A stretch of 8,486 nt of DNA from JBNJGT01 sp964473285 (GTDB lineage: Archaea > Nanobdellota > Nanobdellia > Woesearchaeales > JACJVW01): contig CAYYOI010000058.1 of assembly GCA_964473285.1 (NCBI GenBank), positions 1 to 8,486 of the forward strand, given 5' to 3'. Shown here piece after piece: positions 1 through 6,258 of the stretch. The position numbers and the translations under genes are program-made. Each line of letters opens with the position of its first letter. The first letter of the stretch is position 1. The notes beneath the pieces were generated by a model. It did not search any database. It was not told where the DNA came from and saw only the letters and a program-made list of their open reading frames with translations.

Positions 1-44
1 TTTACAGGTGTTTTCCTTTATATTTCTAACGATTCAGAGGATTT

Positions 45-368
45 CTACGGACCCGCTTCAATGAGAAATTCTATGCGACGTCTTTCGCACCTGCTTGTAA
101 AATCTTTTCTTGTTGTACATCTTTCGCTTACAATACCTTTCTTCTCGTGTGGAAATCTTTGGCAGACAGATGGGCGGATGTCATATATCGAACATCCTTC
201 ATTATAGAAAATGCAGTGTCTTCCTTTTTTTTTGAGAAGGACAAGGCCGTTCTTTTTTTCAAAAAAGTCTTTATGGCCTTTCTTCCTGATCAGATTGATA
301 TCATCCTCGCTGACTGTAACGTCAAGCTGGCAGCAAAATCCGCATCTTTTGCATTTGAATAGTTGCAT
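45..368 (-). CDS. YkgJ-like cysteine-cluster (putative Zn/Fe-S binding) protein
   Basis: A 107-residue protein with nine cysteines in the layout of the YkgJ / CxxCxxCC family. It starts with a C6-x2-C9-x2-C12-C13 cluster, then has C52, C59 and C69 inside the block GCSIYDIRPSVCQRFP (the family's RPxxCRxFP signature), followed by C84 and C94. The family is thought to bind zinc or an iron-sulfur cluster; no reaction is firmly established and I do not assign one. There is no signal peptide or membrane segment, so it should be cytosolic. Length is normal for a compact family member. The ATG at 368 is preferred because a TTTATAAA box lies about 26 bp upstream, giving a leaderless mRNA. It is transcribed away from the glucose-6-phosphate isomerase gene across a 120-bp shared promoter region. 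Family call is firm; function is open. Confidence 0.85.
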   Translation of the reverse strand: MQLFKCKRCGFCCQLDVTVSEDDINLIRKKGHKDFFEKKNGLVLLKKKGRHCIFYNEGCSIYDIRPSVCQRFPHEKKGIVSERCTTRKDFTSRCERRRIEFLIEAGP

Positions 369-386
369 GACCCAGGTAGGGGCTAT

Positions 387-400
387 TAGTTTATAAACTA
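387..400. promoter_or_regulatory. Palindromic TATA box of the YkgJ-like gene
   Basis: TAGTTTATAAACTA is a perfect 14-bp palindrome. Its core TTTATAAA (390-397) is centred about 26 bp upstream of the minus-strand ATG at 368, the usual TATA-to-start distance for a leaderless archaeal transcript. The flanking TAG/CTA arms extend the symmetry beyond the TATA core, so a dimeric repressor could also bind here; that is inference. Confidence 0.6.
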
Positions 401-444
401 TGCAGTTTATTTCCTGCCTTTATGGTATGATATTAAACAATAGT

Positions 445-460
445 TTTTTATATCTTATAT
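445..460 (+). promoter_or_regulatory. TATA region for glucose-6-phosphate isomerase gene
   Basis: The stretch TTTTTATATCTTATAT holds two overlapping TATA-like elements. TTTATATC (447-454) would start transcription near 476 and give a short leader containing GGGG (479-482) ahead of ATG 489. TTATAT (455-460) would start near 483. I cannot choose between them from sequence alone. Confidence 0.45.
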
Positions 461-488
461 GTCCTATTTATAAAAAAAGGGGTTGGCT

Positions 489-1691
489 ATGCTGCAATTA
501 TATGATAATCTTAATGTAGATATGGTAGATATTTCTTCTAGTGAGTATATAGAAAAAATCCAGAAAAAAGATCCCCCTTCTTTTGTGAGCTATAAGCCGC
601 CTTTTCCATCTATAAACCGTAAGGCATTCAGGTACCGACCCTATACTAACCTGATAATAATTGGGTATGGTGGTTCAAGTTCAAGTTTCTATGCTATGTA
701 TAAAGCTCTATACCATGGAAAGAAGAATGTTGAATTTATCAATACAGTGGATCCGGATGAGCTGGATCGTGTCAAGCAGCGCTGTAGACGTGATGATACA
801 ATAGTTATCTCAATCTCCAAGTCAGGCAATACTGCGGGAGTCTTACAGGCATTGTTCTATTTTGATCATTATCCTATGTTTTTCATAACTTCAGAAAATG
901 AAGGAGCCTTGATGAACATTGTTAATAAAAGGGGTGTAGATTATATTGCCCATCCGGAGATAGGAGGAAGGTTTTCTGCAAGGACTCCAAGCGGTTTTCT
1001 TCCTGCATCAATACTTAATCTTGATATTGAAGGGATTGATTATGGGTTTCGTAATATCTATTCATTGTGCAATGAGAAAGTGCCTTTGCATAATAACCCT
1101 GCATTGCATCTCGCTCTTGCGTGCCATATACTTGAGAAAGAAGGATATTCGGAGATCTATCTTCCAATGTATAGTCCTTTTCTGGATGGGTTTGGAAGAT
1201 TAATCACGCAACTTATGCATGAATCAGTTGCAAAAAAAGGAAGGGGACCGACGGTCATTACGGCATCTGCACCTGAAGCCCAGCACCATACTAATCAAAG
1301 GTTGTTTGGAGGGGCAAGAAATATGATCGCTTTATTCTTGAGGGTTGAGAACTATGAGCGTGACATGCGTGTGCTTGTACCTCCTGACTTAGCAATCGTT
1401 AATTACAAGGATACCCGCTTGTCAGCCTTGGAGGGGTTGCCTTATAGTATGGCTATGCATTTTGAGCTAATGGGCACTTATCAGAACGCTGTAAATGAAG
1501 GAATTCCTGCAGCACTTATATCAATAGAGCGGATTGATGCTTTAAACATAGGAGAATTAATCGGCTTTTTCCAGTATTTTGCAGTCTATTCAGCTTATCT
1601 ACGGGAGGTTAACCCTTTTGATCAGCCACACGTGGAACAGAGCAAGAATATGACTTTTCATTATATAAAGGAGTATAATAAGAATCAATAA
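489..1691 (+). CDS. pgi: Glucose-6-phosphate isomerase, compact archaeal form
   Basis: Interconverts glucose 6-phosphate and fructose 6-phosphate in glycolysis/gluconeogenesis; cytosolic. Residues are counted from an alternative TTG at 483; subtract 2 for the ATG at 489. The first sugar-isomerase (SIS) domain has the phosphate-binding runs GYGGSSSS (61-68) and SISKSGNT (110-117), then the isomerase block GGRFSA (161-166). The second half has E247 in HESVAKKG, H268-H269 in QHHTNQ, and NPFDQPHVEQSK (377-388), matching the C-terminal signature with K388. These fit the catalytic Glu, His and Lys of the family. The signature's usual Gly before VE is His here. At ~400 residues it is shorter than bacterial/eukaryotic enzymes (~450-550) but similar to Methanocaldococcus-type enzymes. 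ATG 489 is preferred for its AAGGGG upstream. The closest alternative, a bifunctional phosphoglucose/phosphomannose isomerase, lacks this C-terminal signature. Confidence 0.92.
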   Translation: MLQLYDNLNVDMVDISSSEYIEKIQKKDPPSFVSYKPPFPSINRKAFRYRPYTNLIIIGYGGSSSSFYAMYKALYHGKKNVEFINTVDPDELDRVKQRCRRDDTIVISISKSGNTAGVLQALFYFDHYPMFFITSENEGALMNIVNKRGVDYIAHPEIGGRFSARTPSGFLPASILNLDIEGIDYGFRNIYSLCNEKVPLHNNPALHLALACHILEKEGYSEIYLPMYSPFLDGFGRLITQLMHESVAKKGRGPTVITASAPEAQHHTNQRLFGGARNMIALFLRVENYERDMRVLVPPDLAIVNYKDTRLSALEGLPYSMAMHFELMGTYQNAVNEGIPAALISIERIDALNIGELIGFFQYFAVYSAYLREVNPFDQPHVEQSKNMTFHYIKEYNKNQ

Positions 1692-1699
1692 TTTTAAAA
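1692..1699 (+). promoter_or_regulatory. TATA box for the CheW-domain gene
   Basis: TTTTAAAA begins directly after the isomerase stop codon and is centred about 27 bp before ATG 1723. It suggests that the CheW gene has its own promoter despite the tiny gap. A GAAGGATGGT run at 1709-1718 could alternatively serve as a ribosome binding site on a read-through transcript. Both options point to ATG 1723 rather than ATG 1714. Confidence 0.45.
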
Positions 1700-1722
1700 A
1701 TAAAAAATGAAGGATGGTATTA

Positions 1723-4416
1723 ATGTCGGATGGACTCTTTGGTAGAGTGAAGGGTATCTTCAAAAAAGAGGAAAGTACTCATGAAGAGGAACCCTCACAT
1801 AAGAATGATCTTACTGAGAAGATCGAGGGTATTTCATTTGGTGCGCCTAAGCAGGATTTCCGTAAGATAGTTCTTTTTAAGTTGAATGAGAAGGACTATG
1901 GTCTTGATATAAGGTATATAGAGGAAGTGCTTCCTTCTCCGTCATATCAGAAGCTTGTTACTTCAGATCCAAACATTGAAGGAGTAATCCCTTTGAATAA
2001 TCGTATGATTGGGGTGATAAATCTTTCTAAGAAACTGGGTTATGAGAATAGTGGAGTCTTATCAAGAGTACTTGTTACAGATTTCAATGGGGAGTTGTTT
2101 GGTTTAAGAGTGGATGGTGTGGAGGAAGTGATTGATGTCTTGCCAGAGGATCTTGGTGAAATAAAAGGAGAGGATGAATTGAGTGGTTATTGCGAGGGAA
2201 TCATCAAAAGGGATGGCAAGGATATTCCAATCCTTGATCTTAATAAGATTGTACTTACGGAGGATATCCAAAATACTGAGATAGCCATGGAGAGTGGTTC
2301 TGAATCTGGAACTACTGAAGCGGATTCATTTAACCAGGCTTCTGAATCCAAGGATGCTACTCAGAATACTTCTGATGAATCATCATCTGGGGATGCTTTG
2401 ACTGGATCTTCTTCCCCTGTTTCTGATAATTCTGATTCTTCTGGTGATGCAGAGGATTATACTGTTTGTGGGTCTTCTAATGATTCACCAGAAGAAGGCC
2501 AGAAAGCAGATGTTTCAAACGGTCAAGATGATAAAACTCCTGATGATTCAAAGGTTGAGGGTTTGGACAGTGATGGGGCAAAGGTTGATTTAAGTTCAGG
2601 GGAACAATCAAAAAAACCTGAAACAGAATCAAAGGCTGAATCTGGTAGGGAAGAATCAAATACTGAATCAATTGGTCAGGAAGGATCAAAGATTGAGACG
2701 CAATTAAATACTGAAGCAGGAGAAACAAGTTCAGTAGAACAAACTTCTGACGAATCAAAGGCTGAAACCGAATCAAAACCTGAAAAAGAGGTTGAAACAG
2801 GATCTCAAGACTCAGATGACCTGACTGAAACTGCAGTTGAAGATTCAAAATCGGAGGCTGGTATTGAAGAACCAAAGACTGAAGCCAAATCAAATACTGA
2901 AACCGAATCGGGAACTGAGGGAGAAGAATCTGAATCATCTGATCTTCAGGAAGATGAATCCTCATTTGATGATGTGGATCCCTTTTCAATGCTGAATGAG
3001 GATCAATCTGTATCTGAGGGTACAGAGGAAAAAAGTGAAAAACCAACTGATTCCCATGAATTGTTCCAGAAGTTGAAGGCTGAAAAAGAAGGAAAGGCTG
3101 CTCCAAAAGCGGAAAAACAGGATAAGGAGTCAGAAGCTGAATCAGAAAAAGCTAAACCTGAGAAAACCGAAAAGAGTGGTGATTCTCCTGACTGGGATCA
3201 GGATATTGACCTTTTTGGAGATTCTCCAGCTGCTGATACTAAAACTGAATCTCAGGAAAAGACACAGGAAAAGGCACAGGAGAATTCTCAGGAAAGCCCA
3301 AAGGTAAGAGATGATTCTCAAGCAAATAATGAGGTAACTGTGGCTTCACAGCTTCCGCAACCTATGCAACAAATTCCTCAGTTTCAGGAAAATTATAAGT
3401 TAAGATCTGATCTCAATGAGATCAAGGAAACTCTTTCAGACATACATTATCTAATCAAGAAAGAGTCAAATAAAATCAAAGAGCAGTTGTTAGATGTAAA
3501 AGCACCCACGAATAATCCTTCTGTTGTGAATGAATCTGTAAGGCATTCACAAAACCAGGAACAAGGGCAACAGATAAAGGCATTGCAAGATGATTTGAAC
3601 CTCTTGAAGGAGCAGTTGCTGGACAAAGAATTTCGTTCGATTGCTTCTGACACTCAGCCTTCGTGGGAGCAATCTTTTTTCAGAAAGGAGCAAGATTTGC
3701 ATGCTTTGCGTGCGGAAATTGCTTCTCTTAAGTCTCAAGATAAACAGGGGTATGAATCAGAGTTACGTGCAATTCGCGATGAGCTGAAAAAAGGAAAAAC
3801 TGAAGATGATGAACTGGAGGCCTTGCGCGAGGAAATCTCTTCTCTTAAACAAAATCAAACAAAAGGTTCAAAGGATGATGAGCTGAAGGCTTTGCGTGAG
3901 GAGCTTGCATCCCTTAAATCTGAGATGAATGGGTCTGAAGTCAAAGCTCTTCGTGATGAGGTTGCATCTTTGAAAGAAAGGCAACCTGCACTGGATTCTC
4001 TTCACTCAGAAATGGGGTCTATCAAGGAGACAAAAGGTACCATCATACAGGCAATCAAGGATTTGCGGGATGAGATTGTTGCTTTGAAAACCGCTAAAAA
4101 TGATGCACTTTCAGAAAGGGCTTTTGATGTTCGTGCTTCAAATCCTTCAGGTAAAGATGCTTCAAATGAAAATGCTTCAGATCAAGATCCTTTAGATAAA
4201 ACTAATTCAATAGCTTCAGACCAAACTACTTCAAATCCTTCAGCAGTTTCTTCTGATTATTCTACAGAGGAGTTCAATGCGGTAAAAGAGGTAAATACAC
4301 TTACTGATTCTTTACAGAATTATGGGATGGATTTTGCGTCACTTGATAATGATCTGTTTGATCTTGACAGGAAGATACGTTCTAGCCTTCATAAGCTTGA
4401 TCAGATTAATGATTGA
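1723..4416 (+). CDS. Large CheW-domain protein with acidic disordered tail and coiled coil
   Basis: An 897-residue protein, far longer than normal CheW (~150). Residues 1-15 form a short basic amphipathic segment (LFGRVKGIFKK). Residues ~46-181 are a CheW/SH3-like domain (FRKIVLFKLNEKDYGLDI, then IEGVIPLNNRMIGVINL, ending IPILDLNKIVL). CheW domains couple chemoreceptors to the kinase CheA. Residues ~184-546 are low-complexity, rich in Ser, Glu, Asp, Lys and Thr, and presumably disordered. Residues ~560-797 are predicted coiled coil with repeated [DS]-E-[LV]-x-A-L-R-[DE]-E-x-x-S-L-K units. A Ser/Asn linker and a final amphipathic helix (~850-897) follow. There are no transmembrane segments and no CheA, receptor or archaellum gene nearby. 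A scaffold linking a chemosensory array to another structure is inference. ATG 1723 was chosen from promoter spacing; ATG 1714 would add three residues. The CheW domain is certain, the role is not. Confidence 0.85.
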   Translation: MSDGLFGRVKGIFKKEESTHEEEPSHKNDLTEKIEGISFGAPKQDFRKIVLFKLNEKDYGLDIRYIEEVLPSPSYQKLVTSDPNIEGVIPLNNRMIGVINLSKKLGYENSGVLSRVLVTDFNGELFGLRVDGVEEVIDVLPEDLGEIKGEDELSGYCEGIIKRDGKDIPILDLNKIVLTEDIQNTEIAMESGSESGTTEADSFNQASESKDATQNTSDESSSGDALTGSSSPVSDNSDSSGDAEDYTVCGSSNDSPEEGQKADVSNGQDDKTPDDSKVEGLDSDGAKVDLSSGEQSKKPETESKAESGREESNTESIGQEGSKIETQLNTEAGETSSVEQTSDESKAETESKPEKEVETGSQDSDDLTETAVEDSKSEAGIEEPKTEAKSNTETESGTEGEESESSDLQEDESSFDDVDPFSMLNEDQSVSEGTEEKSEKPTDSHELFQKLKAEKEGKAAPKAEKQDKESEAESEKAKPEKTEKSGDSPDWDQDIDLFGDSPAADTKTESQEKTQEKAQENSQESPKVRDDSQANNEVTVASQLPQPMQQIPQFQENYKLRSDLNEIKETLSDIHYLIKKESNKIKEQLLDVKAPTNNPSVVNESVRHSQNQEQGQQIKALQDDLNLLKEQLLDKEFRSIASDTQPSWEQSFFRKEQDLHALRAEIASLKSQDKQGYESELRAIRDELKKGKTEDDELEALREEISSLKQNQTKGSKDDELKALREELASLKSEMNGSEVKALRDEVASLKERQPALDSLHSEMGSIKETKGTIIQAIKDLRDEIVALKTAKNDALSERAFDVRASNPSGKDASNENASDQDPLDKTNSIASDQTTSNPSAVSSDYSTEEFNAVKEVNTLTDSLQNYGMDFASLDNDLFDLDRKIRSSLHKLDQIND
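2270..3360 (+). repeat. Low-complexity Ser/Glu/Asp-coding tract
   Basis: About 1.1 kb within the CheW gene in which variants of GAATCAAAG, GCTGAA, GATTCA and TCTGAATCA recur without strict periodicity. It encodes an acidic Ser/Glu-rich region. The pattern suggests growth by slippage or unequal exchange. Short hydrophobic islands interrupt it: DPFSML (near 2979-2996) and DIDLFGD (near 3205-3225). Confidence 0.75.
3691..4095 (+). repeat. Degenerate coiled-coil repeats (x-A-L-R-x-E-x-x-S-L-K)
   Basis: Five adjacent degenerate units plus a sixth outlier encode versions of two heptads: LHALRAEIASLK, LRAIRDELKKGK, LEALREEISSLK, LKALREELASLK, VKALRDEVASLK and, further on, IKDLRDEIVALK. Spacers vary between about 5 and 10 residues, so unit length is roughly 57-70 bp. 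The protein pattern is well kept while the DNA has drifted, suggesting old duplication with selection on the coiled coil. Confidence 0.7.
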
Positions 4417-5059
4417 TGTAGTTTGCAATCTTTGAAAAGTTCCATATGTTGTTTCTCCAGTCATTCTTCCTGCAGATTTCTTCATGAAGTTGTTTTACTT
4501 GTATGCAATAGGTGTAGAACTCTTTCCAATTCCTTACTGTGGTTATTTTCGGATCACTGGTCCTTTTATCATTGAGATAAGCAAGATGGGCGCTTGTATG
4601 TTTTAGTTCTATCAGTTTTTCCAGGGAGTCGTCCAGTACAATGCGGGCTTTGAGCTTTTTTGTTATATATGATTTTGGAGAATAGGATGTATTATGCACA
4701 TATTTGATAGGCAGGTGATGCTTATCGATGAATCTTTTTACAGGTGGATAGATCTCGTCAGGGCGGGATGTGATGATTGCAAACCTGAAGCTTTGATTGT
4801 AGAGTGCATGAAGGGTTTCTTTAACATAAGGAAGGAGTGTATAATACTTGTCCATATATTCCTGGGTTCCGGCAAGGGTAGTCATATCTTTGTATTGCTT
4901 CCTGTCCAGAGGGCTTGTGTGTTTCGAGATCTGATTCCTATTTACTTTCATGCCTGATACAGCATAGGTTGCTTTGATTCTTGCTTCGGTGAGATCAGCG
5001 ATAGTGCCGTCGAAATCGAGAGCAACGATTATGTGTCTTGCGACATATTTATTAAACAT
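4406..5059 (-). CDS. HAD-superfamily hydrolase (phosphatase/nucleotidase-like)
   Basis: A 217-residue HAD phosphohydrolase. Motif I is D15-F-D17-G-T19, with the nucleophile and acid/base aspartates both present. Motif II is T97/S98 in IITSRP. Motif III is probably K129 in SPKS. Motif IV is D143-D144 in IVLDDS. Residues ~30-85 would form a small helical cap. All catalytic positions are intact, so it is probably an active, Mg-dependent, cytosolic phosphatase. The layout resembles small 5'-nucleotidase or phosphoglycolate-phosphatase relatives, but the substrate cannot be read from sequence. The C-terminal ~40 residues carry several Trp and Asn and lie outside the core. ATG 5059 has a TATA box about 27 bp upstream and no Shine-Dalgarno. 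The 3' end overlaps that of the CheW gene by 11 bp, tail-to-tail. Confidence 0.85.
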   Translation of the reverse strand: MFNKYVARHIIVALDFDGTIADLTEARIKATYAVSGMKVNRNQISKHTSPLDRKQYKDMTTLAGTQEYMDKYYTLLPYVKETLHALYNQSFRFAIITSRPDEIYPPVKRFIDKHHLPIKYVHNTSYSPKSYITKKLKARIVLDDSLEKLIELKHTSAHLAYLNDKRTSDPKITTVRNWKEFYTYCIQVKQLHEEICRKNDWRNNIWNFSKIANYINH

Positions 5060-5081
5060 AGTACATGCTGAATTGTCTGAG

Positions 5082-5089
5082 AATTTAAG
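5082..5089 (-). promoter_or_regulatory. TATA box for HAD hydrolase gene
   Basis: Read on the minus strand this is CTTAAATT, centred about 27 bp before the A of ATG 5059. No ribosome binding site lies between, so the mRNA is probably leaderless. Confidence 0.5.
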
Positions 5090-5201
5090 TGTTTGGGTTA
5101 GGCAGTATTTTTACATATTGTTTCATAATCAGAAATATAAAAACAATAGCGTGGAAATATCGCTCTTATCCACCTATGGCAATACGCCCGCAAGGTAGAA
5201 G

Positions 5202-5215
5202 GCCGTGGCCCGGAT
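5202..5215. repeat. Direct repeat of the tRNA-Ser 3' end (possible att remnant)
   Basis: GCCGTGGCCCGGAT here is identical to 5268-5281, which encodes the 3' acceptor strand, the 3' T-stem strand and the last T-loop positions of tRNA-Ser. The rest of the tRNA is absent. Copies are 66 bp apart in the same orientation, this one lying downstream of the tRNA. A solitary duplicated tRNA 3' end is the usual trace of tRNA-targeted integration; a decayed tandem tRNA gene is the alternative. No integrase is visible. Confidence 0.55.
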
Positions 5216-5216
5216 G

Positions 5217-5259
5217 CAAAAATGACGTCGCATTTTTTATCCAGTCCTGTCGGCGACGT
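5217..5259 (-). terminator. Hairpin plus T-run downstream of tRNA-Ser
   Basis: On the minus strand a perfect 7-bp stem, ACGTCGC with GCGACGT (5259-5253 and 5231-5225), encloses a 21-nt loop and is followed at once by CATTTTTG. It starts 8 bases past the end of the tRNA. A T-run is the normal archaeal termination signal; the hairpin could aid termination or 3' processing. The long loop makes the hairpin itself uncertain. Confidence 0.45.
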
Positions 5260-5266
5260 TTCCTTA

Positions 5267-5350
5267 CGCCGTGGCCCGGATTTGAACCGGGATATCCCGA
5301 AGGAAACTGGCTCTCAAGGCCAGCGCAATGCCAGATTATGCGACCACGGC
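5267..5350 (-). tRNA. tRNA-Ser (anticodon UGA)
   Basis: A class II tRNA of 84 nt including the discriminator. Acceptor strands GCCGTGG and CCACGGC pair fully. The D-stem is GCA/TGC, as is common in class II tRNAs. The anticodon stem CTGGC/GCCAG encloses loop CTTGAGA, placing TGA at 34-36, which reads UCA. The long variable arm is TTCC-TTCG-GGAT. The T-stem CCCGG/CCGGG encloses TTCAAAT. The discriminator is G, as expected for Ser. No intron is visible and CCA is not encoded. It lies just downstream of the Lrp-like gene, with its own TATA box. Confidence 0.95.
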
Positions 5351-5374
5351 ATAGGATTGAGAATTAATCGCCTC

Positions 5375-5382
5375 TTTATAAA
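5375..5382 (-). promoter_or_regulatory. TATA box for tRNA-Ser
   Basis: TTTATAAA, centred about 28 bp before the first base of the mature tRNA, so transcription would begin within a few bases of the 5' end. It sits 1 bp past the stop codon of the Lrp-like gene, so the upstream BRE position falls on that gene's last codons. Confidence 0.6.
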
Positions 5383-5383
5383 T

Positions 5384-5788
5384 CTATCCCAGGAAGGCTT
5401 CCTGTTTTAAGGGTTCTATTATATGGATCTCTTTTTTGGATTCTATATAATTGTCAAGTTCCTCATAGAAATCATGCATCTCTTTCATGTCGGGAAATAT
5501 GCACTCGGCAAGAAAATCATAGCCTTCAACTTTCCTCAGGTTGTTGATACACTTGCTTGAATCAAGGAATGCAAACAGTTTTTCAGGTTCTTTTCCTTTG
5601 AGGTAGAGGTGGATATGGACATGATGATTAAGTTTTGAGAAGTCTATAAGGCTTGTATGCTTGATTATGCATCTCTCAAGCTTTTTTATCCTGTCATAGA
5701 CTGTCGATACGGGGATATTTGTTTCCCTGCTGATAGCTGCAATACTTTTTCTGGCATCATTACGGAGTTGCTTTATTATCTGTTGCAT
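5384..5788 (-). CDS. Lrp/AsnC-family transcriptional regulator (short)
   Basis: A 134-residue DNA-binding protein. Residues ~4-42 form an AsnC-type winged helix-turn-helix: LRNDARKSIAAISRETNIP, then recognition helix VSTVYDRIKKLE. Residues ~55-127 have the alternating strand/helix pattern of the Lrp ligand-sensing (RAM) domain (VHIHLYLKG, then VEGYDFLAECIF, ending EIHIIEPLK). Lrp-type proteins are usually 150-165 residues and often begin with a D-x-x-D-x-x-I-L helix; that leader is trimmed here. An in-frame TAG two codons upstream prevents a longer start. The effector is unknown; amino acids are typical for the family. It is probably autoregulated, since an AT palindrome covers its TATA box. 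The gene is divergent from the RimB-like/RimK pair, a possible target. Confidence 0.85.
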   Translation of the reverse strand: MQQIIKQLRNDARKSIAAISRETNIPVSTVYDRIKKLERCIIKHTSLIDFSKLNHHVHIHLYLKGKEPEKLFAFLDSSKCINNLRKVEGYDFLAECIFPDMKEMHDFYEELDNYIESKKEIHIIEPLKQEAFLG

Positions 5789-5798
5789 AGTCTATTAC

Positions 5799-5816
5799 TT
5801 TAAATTGAAATTTAAA
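5799..5816. promoter_or_regulatory. Inverted repeat over the Lrp-like gene TATA box (candidate operator)
   Basis: TTTAAATT-GA-AATTTAAA is a perfect inverted repeat with 8-bp arms and a 2-bp spacer. The arm farther from the gene overlaps its minus-strand TATA box (ATTTAAAT, 5810-5817), centred 26 bp before the ATG at 5788. Binding by the Lrp-like dimer would block transcription-factor access, giving autorepression. Some archaeal Lrp proteins are known to bind near their own start site. The operator call is inference. Confidence 0.5.
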
Positions 5817-5886
5817 TACTTTGTTGCTTGATTTCAGGGTTTTTTTTATTCATTTCGGAATACCTTTATCTTGGAAAAGCAAAATC

Positions 5887-5894
5887 TTTAAATA
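5887..5894 (+). promoter_or_regulatory. TATA box for the protease/RimK operon
   Basis: TTTAAATA, preceded by GCAAAATC at the BRE position and centred about 26 bp before ATG 5917. The transcript would be leaderless, and this decides the start at 5917 over the in-frame TTG at 5905. Confidence 0.65.
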
Positions 5895-5916
5895 ACCACA
5901 TCCGTTGTTTGAGAAG

Positions 5917-6258
5917 ATGACAGATAAAACAGTGGTCGGTCTTGTGGAAGATGTTGTTGTGAAGGGCAATAACGGAAAGAGCAGGACTCTTAAGGCCAGG
6001 ATTGATACAGGTGCGACAAAAAGCTCTATCGATAAAGAAATTGTTGATGAGCTTGAATTGGGGCCAGTACTCCGGAGACGGATGACTAGGCAGGCGTCTG
6101 GGGTCACCTGGAGACCTGTTATTAAGGCGAGTATAGAGCTTGCAGGAAGAAAATTCAAATTCCAGTTCACTATCGCAGACAGGAGTGAGATGACATATAA
6201 GATCCTGATAGGACAAAACATACTAAAACGAGATTTTTTGATAGATCCTTCAAAATGA
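5917..6258 (+). CDS. RimB-like retropepsin-fold protease (PF05618-type)
   Basis: A 113-residue protein of the family often named 'ATP-dependent zinc protease' but whose fold is retropepsin-like. The catalytic aspartate motif is D30-T-G-A33 within ARIDTGATKSSID. A second hallmark is ILIGQNIL (96-103), the hydrophobic-Gly block near the C-terminus. One DTG motif per chain implies an active homodimer, as in retroviral protease. There is no signal peptide, so it should be cytosolic. In bacteria, relatives (RimB in the Pseudomonas rimABK operon) work with RimK. Here the stop codon overlaps the RimK-like start (ATGA), so the two are translated as a pair. A role in processing peptides made by the ligase, or in trimming its product, is inferred from that pairing. 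The gene symbol is withheld because orthology cannot be proven here. Confidence 0.85.
   Translation: MTDKTVVGLVEDVVVKGNNGKSRTLKARIDTGATKSSIDKEIVDELELGPVLRRRMTRQASGVTWRPVIKASIELAGRKFKFQFTIADRSEMTYKILIGQNILKRDFLIDPSK

Noticed and set aside
1..44. Left-edge sequence downstream of the YkgJ-like gene
   Set aside because: Only AT-rich sequence is visible; there is no start, stop or RNA feature that can be supported.
2477..3106. A 209-codon open frame on the minus strand, rich in Leu, Pro and Gln
   Set aside because: It is the mirror of the Ser/Glu low-complexity tract: repeated TCA, GAA and GAT codons read in reverse rarely give stops. No start signal or domain.
2270..3360. Possible CRISPR or tandem repeat array in the CheW gene
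   Set aside because: The repeated words are short, uneven in spacing and stay in one reading frame; there are no equal-length repeats and unique spacers.
1723..4416. Halophile-type acidic proteome suggested by the acidic CheW tail
   Set aside because: The other proteins in the window are neutral or basic, so acidity is specific to this disordered region.
4694..4957. An 87-codon plus-strand frame inside the HAD gene
   Set aside because: It is antisense to a gene with all four HAD motifs and is not conserved-looking.
5089..5367. A plus-strand 92-codon frame across the HAD/tRNA-Ser gap
   Set aside because: It reads through tRNA-Ser in antisense and has no ribosome binding site, promoter or family pattern.
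5391..5403. Palindrome AGGAAG-G-CTTCCT followed by GTTTT
   Set aside because: It falls in the last codons of the Lrp-like gene, the loop is too short for a hairpin, and no plus-strand transcript would need a terminator there.
5840..5847. Run of eight T in the Lrp-like/protease gap
   Set aside because: No plus-strand gene ends upstream; it is most likely part of the AT-rich divergent promoter region.
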